From DAOTWP01 sp034435675 (GTDB lineage Bacteria; Chloroflexota; Anaerolineae; Aggregatilineales; Phototrophicaceae), in NCBI GenBank assembly GCA_034435675.1, contig DAOTWP010000163.1, positions 1 through 10,833 of the forward strand: DNA of 10,833 nt, given 5' to 3'. The notes beneath the pieces were generated by a model, which had not been told where the DNA came from, did no database searches, and saw only the letters and a program-made list of their open reading frames with translations. Made by a program: the position numbers and the translations under genes. The first letter of the stretch is position 1. Every line of letters begins with the position of its first letter. Of this stretch, positions 1-5,582 are shown one piece after another.

Positions 1-2327
1 GCTACAAGATTCACAACATTGAAGTCATCATCGACCGGCTGGTCATGCGCAGCTACGACGACCCTGAAAGTGACGATGCCCGCAGCGCCGAAACCCGCCT
101 GACCGACGCTATCGAAACCGCGCTGGAACTGGGCGACGGTGTGGTGACGATTAACGACGTGACCGACAGCGCCAACCCGCGTGATATCCTGTTCAGCGAA
201 CTGCTGGCATGTGTCAACGGGCACGGCAGCATCCCGGAGATTGAGCCGCGCACCTTCAGCTTTAACACACCCAAAGGCGCCTGCCCCGACTGTCAGGGCT
301 TAGGCTTCCGGCTGGAACTCGACCCAAACCTGATTGTGCCCAACCCTGACCTGAGCATCAGCGAGGGCGCGCTGGATGCAAACGGTTGGGCAACTGACGA
401 AGACAGCTGGAGCACGGCAATCCTGCGGTCGCTGGGCGAGCTTTACGGCTTCACACTGGAAACACCCTGGCGCGACCTGACCGAACAGCAGCGTAATGTC
501 ATCTTCTACGGCACCGGCAAGGACAGGGTACAGATTCGTTATACCAACCGCAATGGTGACACGCGCCTGTACCAGACCAACTACGAAGGTATCATGAACA
601 ACCTCGCCCGGCGCTACCGCGAAACCACCTCTGAATACATGCGCGAACGCATTGAAAGCTACATGACCCAGACGCCGTGCAAAACCTGCAACGGCAACCG
701 CCTGCGTCCTGAAGCACTCGCCGTCACCGTCGCCAGTGCAGGCATTCACGAAATCACACGCCTGCCGATCAACGAACTCAAGCGTTGGGTCGAATCGCTG
801 CGCGGGATCAACGGCATCCCCGCACAGCTCAGCGAACGCGACCAGCAGATTGCCTACCAGATTCTGAAGGAAATCGAAGCGCGGGTGACGTTCCTTAACG
901 ATGTCGGGCTGAACTACCTCTCGCTGGCACGCAGCGCAGGCAGCCTCAGCGGGGGTGAAGCGCAGCGCATCCGCCTTGCCACACAGGTGGGCAGCCGCCT
1001 GACCGGCGTGCTCTATGTGCTGGACGAGCCTTCAATTGGGCTGCACCAGCGCGACAATGCCCGGCTGATTCACACCCTGGAAGGGCTGCGCGATCTGGGC
1101 AACACCGTGCTGGTCGTTGAGCACGACGAAGATACCATGCGCAGCGCGGACTGGCTGATTGACATGGGACCCGGCGCAGGCGAACACGGCGGGCACATCG
1201 TTGCCGAGGGCACACCTCAGCAGGTCATGCAGCACGACGCCAGCCTGACCGGCGCGTACCTGAGTGGACGTTTTCAGATTCAGGTGCCGCCGCAGCGCCG
1301 CCCCGGCAACGGCTTGGCGCTGGTGGTGCGCGGCGCGCGCGAAAACAACCTCAAAAACATTGATGTCACCCTGCCCCTGGGCAAGCTGGTCTGCATCACC
1401 GGTGTCAGCGGCAGCGGCAAGAGTTCGCTGCTGGTGGACATCATCTACAAGCGGCTGGCGCAGGTGATCAACGGCAGCAAGGAGCGCCCCGGCGATCACG
1501 ATGGCATTGACGGCATCGAACACATTGACAAGATTATCAACATTGACCAGTCCCCGATTGGGCGCACGCCGCGCAGCAACCCCGGCACCTATACCAAGAT
1601 GTTCGACCAGATGCGCCAGTTGTTCGCCGAACTGCCGGAGAGCAAGATCCGCGGTTACGATCCGGGGCGCTTCAGCTTCAACGTCAAGGGCGGGCGCTGC
1701 GAGAACTGCCAGGGGCAGGGACAAATCCAGATCGAGATGCAGTTCCTGCCGGACATCTACGTTGACTGCGAAGTGTGTCACGGCAAGCGCTACAACCGCG
1801 AAACGCTGCAAGTGCATTACAAAGGCAAGAGTATCGCGGATTTGCTGGATATGACCGTCAGCGAAGGCGCACAGTTTTTCGCCAACATCCCATCAATCCT
1901 GCCCAAGCTGGAAACACTGGATCAGGTCGGTTTGGGTTACATCCGCATCGGGCAGCCTGCTACCACCCTCAGCGGCGGCGAGGCGCAGCGTGTCAAACTG
2001 AGCCGTGAACTGAGCAAGCGCGGCACCGGCAAGACGCTCTACATCCTTGATGAACCCTCCACCGGGCTGCATGCGGTGGACGTAAAACGATTGATTGACG
2101 TGCTGCAAGCGCTGGTGGACAACGGCAACACCGTGATGGTGATTGAGCACAATCTGGACATCATCAAAACGGCGGACTGGATCATTGACATTGGACCGGA
2201 AGGTGGCGATGGCGGCGGACTGGTCATTGCCGAAGGCACACCGGAAGATGTGACGCGGAACGAACACAGCTACACAGGTCAGTTCCTGCGCCCGTACCTG
2301 CAACTCGCCGAACCCGCGGCGGATTAA
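1..2327 (+). CDS. uvrA: UvrA, excinuclease ABC subunit A (5' end outside window)
   Basis: UvrA is the damage-sensing ATPase of nucleotide excision repair; it loads UvrB at lesions in the cytoplasm. The reading frame is open from base 3 (YKIHNIEVIIDRLVMR before the first in-window ATG at 45), so that ATG is internal and about 170-200 N-terminal residues, including the first Walker A, lie upstream. Counting from the ATG at 45: zinc-module cysteine pairs CPDC (80-83) and CKTC (212-215); first ABC signature LSGGE (301-305) with Walker B VLDEP (325-329) and switch His 360; second Walker A GVSGSGKS (453-460); C-terminal zinc finger CENC (552-555) and CEVC (575-578); second signature LSGGE (642-646), Walker B ILDEP and His 701. 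All are intact and collinear with E. coli UvrA, and the protein stops a few residues past the usual LRPYL end. No defect is visible. The next genes run on the opposite strand, so it is the last gene of its unit. Confidence 0.98.
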   Translation, partial: YKIHNIEVIIDRLVMRSYDDPESDDARSAETRLTDAIETALELGDGVVTINDVTDSANPRDILFSELLACVNGHGSIPEIEPRTFSFNTPKGACPDCQGLGFRLELDPNLIVPNPDLSISEGALDANGWATDEDSWSTAILRSLGELYGFTLETPWRDLTEQQRNVIFYGTGKDRVQIRYTNRNGDTRLYQTNYEGIMNNLARRYRETTSEYMRERIESYMTQTPCKTCNGNRLRPEALAVTVASAGIHEITRLPINELKRWVESLRGINGIPAQLSERDQQIAYQILKEIEARVTFLNDVGLNYLSLARSAGSLSGGEAQRIRLATQVGSRLTGVLYVLDEPSIGLHQRDNARLIHTLEGLRDLGNTVLVVEHDEDTMRSADWLIDMGPGAGEHGGHIVAEGTPQQVMQHDASLTGAYLSGRFQIQVPPQRRPGNGLALVVRGARENNLKNIDVTLPLGKLVCITGVSGSGKSSLLVDIIYKRLAQVINGSKERPGDHDGIDGIEHIDKIINIDQSPIGRTPRSNPGTYTKMFDQMRQLFAELPESKIRGYDPGRFSFNVKGGRCENCQGQGQIQIEMQFLPDIYVDCEVCHGKRYNRETLQVHYKGKSIADLLDMTVSEGAQFFANIPSILPKLETLDQVGLGYIRIGQPATTLSGGEAQRVKLSRELSKRGTGKTLYILDEPSTGLHAVDVKRLIDVLQALVDNGNTVMVIEHNLDIIKTADWIIDIGPEGGDGGGLVIAEGTPEDVTRNEHSYTGQFLRPYLQLAEPAAD

Positions 2328-2334
2328 CATGCAC

Positions 2335-2355
2335 GGGCGATCTACATGGTCGCCC
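2335..2355. repeat. GGGCGA/TCGCCC palindrome just after uvrA
   Basis: A perfect 6-bp inverted repeat (GGGCGA 2335-2340, TCGCCC 2350-2355) with a 9-base loop begins 7 bases after the uvrA stop. No T-tract follows, so it is not a classical intrinsic terminator. It may protect the 3' end of the mRNA, or be a decayed member of the palindrome family next to it. Confidence 0.5.
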
Positions 2356-2376
2356 CCATTGAAGACCACGGTTCAC

Positions 2377-2399
2377 AGTGGGCGAAGCATACTTCGCCC
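2377..2399. repeat. Palindromic element with an 8-bp perfect stem
   Basis: GGGCGAAG (2380-2387), loop CATA (2388-2391) and CTTCGCCC (2392-2399) form a perfect GC-rich hairpin, followed by CTACA. The left flank AGTGGGCGAAG (2377-2387) recurs exactly at 10582-10592 in the palindrome behind the phytase gene, so this looks like a dispersed intergenic repeat. It lies between uvrA (plus strand) and the end of the minus-strand broken gene, where it could also act as a two-way stop or RNA-end protector. Confidence 0.6.
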
Positions 2400-2824
2400 C
2401 TACACCCCTGTACCAGCCACAGCGCCATCGCGCTCAACCCGACAGCGGGAAATCGCGCGCATCCTGATACAGATCGCCACAAATTCGTGTGTCACCAGTA
2501 TTCTGCCCACAATCTGCACATTCAACGCCGCAAGCTGCCCTGCCGGCATCCAGAGTTCGCGGTGCTGCGCCGCCGCGACAACATGCTCCTCAAACTGACT
2601 GAGAAACGCTGTGTCAACCTCAAAAGCAGTCACAAAGCCAACCTAACCGGAGGTGGCATCGCGCGTGGTCCAGTCGCGGGCAATCTGAAGCGCATAGGTT
2701 GCGGTCAATACGGGGTAAAGAATGGGCTGCCCTGCCAACCGTGGGGGGAACTGTCTGACTGCCAGATGACCTGCCTCTCTGCCAGCCCGACAGGTCGAAA
2801 CAGGCGGCGTGAGTGCGGTATCAC
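2400..2824 (-). pseudogene. Broken gene of the 'ADP-ribosylation/crystallin J1' small-protein family
   Basis: The minus strand encodes, in two frames, a protein that matches from memory the 140-150 residue bacterial family carrying this database name. The name is not a proven function. The first part starts at GTG 2824, with AAGGA at 2836-2840 placed 11 bases upstream, and reads LFRPVGLAERQVIWQSD. A shift of one base near 2750-2760 leads into the second frame, FPPRLAGQPILYPVL then TYALQIARDWTTRDATSG. A TAG stop (2643-2645) then falls where the family usually has an aromatic residue. The same frame continues GFVTAFEVDTAFLSQFEEHVV, then HRELWMPAGQLAALN and IVGRI, and stops at 2400. The span is 425 bases, one short of 142 codons, which fits loss of a single base. 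The GTG lies 4 bases after the response-regulator stop, so the gene was probably co-transcribed with it. A sequencing error could explain one lesion but less easily both. Confidence 0.72.
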
Positions 2825-2828
2825 CCGT

Positions 2829-3200
2829 TCAACTTTCCTTGACCAGTCCCTGCACAATCTGGCGCAGGCGGCTCATTTCAATCGGCTTGCGCAAAAACCC
2901 GGCGCAGCCCGCGTCCAATACCCGCTGTTCAATGCCCGGCGAGTAATCCGCGCTGATAATGATGACCGGGACTGCTGCCAGATTAGGCATAGCCTTGATC
3001 ACACGCGCCGCTTCTAACCCGTCCATCCCGCCCGGCAGATGCAAATCCATCAGCACCAGAACCGGCTGCACGGCAAGCGCCAGCTCAACACCCTCTTCAG
3101 CGCGTGCTGCGCTGGCAACGGAGTAGCCAATGCGCTTGAGAAATTCCTGAAACAACGTGCGGTTGAGGTCGTCATCCTCAACAATTAAGACGGTTGGCAT
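2829..3200 (-). CDS. Single-domain response regulator (CheY/Spo0F type)
   Basis: The protein of 123 residues is a lone receiver domain. A partner histidine kinase would phosphorylate Asp52. From the chosen ATG (3198-3200, MPTVLIVEDDD) the signature residues are acidic pocket E8/D9/D10, phospho-acceptor D52 in VLVLMDLHLPGGMDG, switch S83 in VIIISAD and K105 in FLRKPIE. There is no DNA-binding or enzymatic output domain, so it must work by phosphotransfer or by binding another protein. An upstream in-frame start at 3263 would add 21 residues with no place in a receiver fold and would sit upstream of the TATACT at 3242-3247, so the inner ATG is preferred although its Shine-Dalgarno is poor. It lies 156 bases downstream of the STAS-like gene on the same strand and 4 bases before the broken gene. 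No kinase gene is in the window. Confidence 0.93.
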   Translation of the reverse strand: MPTVLIVEDDDLNRTLFQEFLKRIGYSVASAARAEEGVELALAVQPVLVLMDLHLPGGMDGLEAARVIKAMPNLAAVPVIIISADYSPGIEQRVLDAGCAGFLRKPIEMSRLRQIVQGLVKES

Positions 3201-3241
3201 GGGTGGTTGTTTTCTGCTGCCTATTACATTGTTCAAGGTTA

Positions 3242-3250
3242 AGTATAACA
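3242..3250 (-). promoter_or_regulatory. Extended -10 promoter for the response regulator
   Basis: On the minus strand, TGT (3250-3248) directly precedes TATACT (3247-3242), an extended -10 pattern (TGnTATAAT-like). It would start a transcript near 3235, about 35 bases before the ATG at 3200. No good -35 box is seen 16-18 bases upstream. A second -10-like hexamer, TATAAT, sits at 3295-3300 (minus), also without a clear -35. Confidence 0.45.
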
Positions 3251-3307
3251 GAATACAAGCCAATAAGGGCTACAGGCAGCATCATGATTTGTGGATTATA
3301 ACCTGTG

Positions 3308-3319
3308 CAACGCGCGTTG
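3308..3319. promoter_or_regulatory. Perfect 12-bp palindrome CAACGCGCGTTG
   Basis: CAACGCGCGTTG is a complete dyad without a spacer. It lies in the 156-base gap between the STAS-like stop and the response-regulator start, 7 bases upstream (minus strand) of the -10-like TATAAT at 3295-3300. Its shape and place fit an operator for a dimeric regulator of the response-regulator gene. No known regulator is assigned, and a chance GC-rich palindrome remains possible. Confidence 0.35.
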
Positions 3320-3356
3320 AGATGCGTGAACTTTTCGTGGCGGGCGGGGGTTCCTG

Positions 3357-3737
3357 TTACACTGCCAGCGCCGTATACGCGGCGGGCAATGACTCAACGA
3401 CGTGTACCTGCACGCCAAAATGCTCGTAAAATGGCTGCATAAGCTGCAACAGCGCCACGAGCAGCACATCCTTGCTGACGACGACAAAACGCTCAAACTG
3501 GTGCTCCCGGAACGCCAGCACCCGGCGTATTACCTCCAGTACCTGAACCGACGGCGTCTGCGAGTCGTTGAGGTTGAAGATCGCTTGCAGCGCGCCGCGC
3601 ACCTGCCCCGACGACTGTGCAAGCAGCAGTTTCGACAGCTCCATCATCTGGTCGTCGCTGCCACTTGCCCAGCGCTCACCAAAATCGAAGCGTATCACCT
3701 GCGCGCTTTGTTGATCCCAACGTGCCTGAATTGCCAC
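3357..3737 (-). CDS. STAS/SpoIIAA-like domain protein
   Basis: This is a 126-residue protein. The N-terminal strand VAIQARWDQQ...QVIRFDF and the C-terminal part resemble the SpoIIAA/STAS-like small proteins seen, from memory, in Chloroflexota: FERFVVVSKDVLLVALLQLM, then YEHFGVQVHVVESLPAAYTALA, with a late strand-helix, an aromatic-rich helix and a terminal 'VxSLxxAxxAL' helix. Such proteins usually act as protein-binding switches; no phosphorylatable Ser is assigned. The longest frame would begin at a TTG at 3803, but a SigA promoter (-35 at 3798-3803, -10 at 3775-3780) covers those codons. A GTG at 3735-3737 has AGGTGG (3748-3753) ten bases upstream and gives the usual family length, so GTG is chosen. 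The gene is followed on the same strand by the response regulator, which suggests a joint signalling role. Function is not established. Confidence 0.75.
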   Translation of the reverse strand: MAIQARWDQQSAQVIRFDFGERWASGSDDQMMELSKLLLAQSSGQVRGALQAIFNLNDSQTPSVQVLEVIRRVLAFREHQFERFVVVSKDVLLVALLQLMQPFYEHFGVQVHVVESLPAAYTALAV

Positions 3738-3747
3738 AGTCCAATTT

Positions 3748-3753
3748 CCACCT
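3748..3753 (-). promoter_or_regulatory. Shine-Dalgarno deciding the STAS-like start
   Basis: AGGTGG on the minus strand lies 10 bases before the GTG at 3735-3737. The competing TTG at 3803 has no comparable site, and its codons overlap the promoter. Confidence 0.6.
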
Positions 3754-3774
3754 GTTTCTGCATCGCCTAAATAA

Positions 3775-3803
3775 AGTATATGTTCAGTAAATTTCCAAAT
3801 CAA
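3775..3803 (-). promoter_or_regulatory. SigA-type promoter of the STAS-like / response-regulator unit
   Basis: On the minus strand, TTGATT (3803-3798), a 17-base spacer (3797-3781) and TATACT (3780-3775) match the vegetative sigma consensus at 4/6 and 5/6 positions. Transcription would begin near 3768, about 30 bases before the chosen GTG start. It faces away from the dehydrogenase promoter about 200 bases off. Confidence 0.65.
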
Positions 3804-3973
3804 TGCAGGTCAAACGAATTTTCCATGAAGTTATTAGCGCCGTCGCGCATTTGGGCGACCACAACGGGAAAGCCTTAATGTTAAATAAGGCATAACTCAT
3901 CTGCTATTCATCACTCTAGACATTTTACACAAGAAAAATATGACATCCTTCGGGTTTTTTATACAAATTTCAA

Positions 3974-4025
3974 TGCTTGACCACTTCACAGTTTCTCAGA
4001 AAGTCATTATAATAAAGGTCAAGCA
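3974..4025. promoter_or_regulatory. Perfect 9-bp inverted repeat bracketing the dehydrogenase promoter
   Basis: TGCTTGACC (3974-3982) and GGTCAAGCA (4017-4025) are exact reverse complements, 34 bases apart. The left arm ends 2 bases before the -35 box and the right arm covers the predicted transcription start. The arm centres are 43 bp apart, close to four helical turns, which would place both on the same face of the DNA. This is a plausible pair of half-sites or operators for a regulator that bridges or loops over the promoter. The regulator is unknown. Confidence 0.55.
3985..4013 (+). promoter_or_regulatory. SigA-type promoter of the glutamate dehydrogenase gene
   Basis: TTCACA (3985-3990), a 17-base spacer and a perfect TATAAT (4008-4013) form a strong vegetative promoter. 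The start would be near 4019-4021, giving a 5' leader of about 60 bases. That leader contains a 5-bp hairpin GCCGA-CAACC-TCGGC (4049-4063) immediately before the ribosome binding site. Confidence 0.75.
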
Positions 4026-4063
4026 ATAAAGATTATTAAGAAAGAAACGCCGACAACCTCGGC

Positions 4064-4069
4064 AAGGAG
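4064..4069 (+). promoter_or_regulatory. Ribosome binding site of the dehydrogenase gene
   Basis: AAGGAG lies 10 bases before the ATG at 4080 and fixes that start. It directly abuts the 4049-4063 hairpin, so folding of the leader could affect access to it. Confidence 0.7.
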
Positions 4070-4079
4070 CTACAAGGCA

Positions 4080-5366
4080 ATGGTCGTAAGCCTCACCAAT
4101 CCCCCTCTTGAAATGACCGAGAGTGCCTATCACACCGCACTACAACAGTATGACCGTGCTGTTCGGCATCTGGGATTAAGTGATGATCTGGTGGAATACA
4201 TGCGCTATCCCCGCCGGGAATTCATCGTCAACTTCCCGGTGCGCCGTGACAGCGGCAAGGTTGAAATGTTCACCGGCTACCGCGTGCATCACAACACCGT
4301 TTTGGGTCCGTCCAAAGGCGGCATCCGCTACAGTGCGGAAGTGACGCTGGGTGAAGTGCGCGCGCTGGCGATGTGGATGACCTGGAAATGCGCGCTGGCG
4401 AACATCCCCTATGGCGGCGCTAAGGGCGGCGTGATTGTGGATCCCAAAACGCTGTCTACTGCCGAGCTTGAACGCCTGACCCGCCGCTACGCTTCTGAAC
4501 TGATCCCAATTATTGGACCGCATTCGGACATTCCTGCACCGGATATGGGCACGACCCCGCAGGTGATGGCATGGTTTATGGATACTTACAGCATGCATGT
4601 AGGCTATTCCGTACCGTCTATCGTCACGGGCAAGCCGGTGAATATCGGCGGCAGCGAAGGGCGCAACGCCGCAACCGGGCGCGGTGTCATCATCTGTATG
4701 CTGGAAGCGCTCAAGCGGCAGGTTTCGTTCGACAAGCCGCGCGCTGACATCAGCATTGTTGTGCAGGGCTTTGGCAACGTGGGGTCGCACGCAGCACTGT
4801 ATGCCAGCGACCTCGGCTTTAAAGTGGTCGGTGTCAGCGATGTGCGCGGCGGCATCTACAACCCCAACGGGCTGAATATCCCCGATGTGGTTGAGCATGC
4901 CCAGAAGACCGGCAGCGTGGTGGATTATGCGCACGCAGATAAAGTCAGCAACGAAGAACTGCTGGAACTGCCCTGCGACATTCTGATCCCGGCAGCGCTG
5001 GAAAACCAGTTGACCAAGCAGAACGCCGCCAAAGTGCGCGCCCGGCTGATTGTCGAAGGCGCGAATGGTCCCACCACCCCCGACGCAGACGACATCTTTA
5101 CGGATCGTGGCATCGTCGTCATCCCGGATATTCTGGCGAACTCTGGCGGCGTCGTTGTCTCTTACTTTGAATGGGTGCAGGACTTGCAGGCTTTCTTCTG
5201 GGAAGAAGAGGAAATCTTCCACCGCCTGGGGCGCATCATGACGCGCGCCTATGACAATACCTCATACTATGCGGAGAAATATCACATTGATCTGCGTTCC
5301 GGCGCGCAAGCCGCCGCGATCCATCGTGTCGCGCAGGCGCTGACTACCCGCGGGATTTACCCCTAA
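4080..5366 (+). CDS. gdhA: Glutamate dehydrogenase (Glu/Leu/Phe/Val dehydrogenase family)
   Basis: This family catalyses reversible oxidative deamination of glutamate to 2-oxoglutarate and ammonia with NAD(P)+, joining nitrogen and carbon metabolism in the cytoplasm as a hexamer. The 428-residue length is typical of the short-chain hexameric class. Visible features are the substrate-binding GPSKGGIR (77-83), TWKCA with K103, GGAKGG with catalytic K115, PAPDMGT with catalytic D155, the T-G-R-G segment near 199-202 (GRNAATGRG), the Rossmann loop GFGNVG (230-235) followed by GVSD (251-254), LIVEGAN (323-329) and NSGGVVVSYFEW (354-365). The acidic GVSD end of strand two is commoner in NAD-preferring enzymes, but cofactor choice is not settled by this. 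The start is supported by AAGGAG and a strong promoter, and a terminator follows, so the gene appears monocistronic. Leucine, phenylalanine or valine dehydrogenases are related, but the 428-residue length favours glutamate. Confidence 0.96.
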   Translation: MVVSLTNPPLEMTESAYHTALQQYDRAVRHLGLSDDLVEYMRYPRREFIVNFPVRRDSGKVEMFTGYRVHHNTVLGPSKGGIRYSAEVTLGEVRALAMWMTWKCALANIPYGGAKGGVIVDPKTLSTAELERLTRRYASELIPIIGPHSDIPAPDMGTTPQVMAWFMDTYSMHVGYSVPSIVTGKPVNIGGSEGRNAATGRGVIICMLEALKRQVSFDKPRADISIVVQGFGNVGSHAALYASDLGFKVVGVSDVRGGIYNPNGLNIPDVVEHAQKTGSVVDYAHADKVSNEELLELPCDILIPAALENQLTKQNAAKVRARLIVEGANGPTTPDADDIFTDRGIVVIPDILANSGGVVVSYFEWVQDLQAFFWEEEEIFHRLGRIMTRAYDNTSYYAEKYHIDLRSGAQAAAIHRVAQALTTRGIYP

Positions 5367-5454
5367 GCCGCACACCGGCCACGCTGCGGGATACGCGACT
5401 TCAGCCGCAACCACCGCCGTGCCGAACCGTGACAACCGATAAGAACACACCAGT

Positions 5455-5480
5455 CAGGGCTGCGCAGGCAGCCCTGTTTG
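5455..5480 (+). terminator. Rho-independent-like terminator after gdhA
   Basis: CAGGGCTGC (5455-5463), loop GCAG and GCAGCCCTG (5468-5476) form a perfect 9-bp stem followed by TTTG. It lies 88 bases past the dehydrogenase stop. The T-tract is short, but the stem is strong and well placed. Confidence 0.7.
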
Positions 5481-5516
5481 CTGTCCCTCGAACAACGTAA
5501 GAAATGTATCAATACC

Positions 5517-5546
5517 TTACCGAAGTACCCCATTCGCTGCTATAGT
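5517..5546 (+). promoter_or_regulatory. Possible promoter of the TPR gene
   Basis: TATAGT (5541-5546) is a 5/6 match to a -10 box. A weak TTACCG (5517-5522) is 18 bases upstream. It sits between the dehydrogenase terminator and the TPR gene, which supports separate transcription. GGAGA (5566-5570), 12 bases before the ATG at 5583, is the likely ribosome binding site. Confidence 0.4.
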
Positions 5547-5582
5547 TATAAGGCAACGAAGTTACGGAGAAGCTGAACACGG

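Larger units (their letters stand above)
3738..4079. other. Divergent intergenic region, AT-rich
   Basis: This is the stretch between the minus-strand STAS-like gene and the plus-strand dehydrogenase gene. It holds a promoter for each direction, a 6-bp inverted repeat GCCTTA/TAAGGC (3872-3877, 3886-3891), a T-run after CCTTCGGG (3946-3959), and the inverted repeat around the plus-strand promoter. No ORF with coding character was seen in it. It is visibly richer in A and T than the genes on either side. Confidence 0.7.

Noticed and set aside
1032..1817. Minus-strand ORF of 261 codons opposite uvrA
   Set aside because: It lies within the conserved UvrA ATPase region and has no independent ribosome site or domain.
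2346..3017. Plus-strand ORF of 223 codons after uvrA
   Set aside because: It runs antisense to the broken minus-strand gene and the receiver domain, crosses the palindrome, and its protein has no family resemblance.
3946..3959. CCTTCGGGTTTTTT as an intrinsic terminator
   Set aside because: The stem around the TTCG loop is only 2 bp and no gene ends just upstream on the plus strand.
3977..4013. TTGACC (3977-3982) as the -35 box of the gdhA promoter
   Set aside because: It would leave a 25-base spacer to TATAAT. TTCACA at 3985-3990 gives 17 bases, and TTGACC is better explained as part of the inverted repeat arm.
4176..5222. Minus-strand ORF of 348 codons opposite gdhA
   Set aside because: It lies wholly antisense to a gene with every expected catalytic motif. 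Its composition follows the mirrored codon pattern, and it has no recognisable domain.
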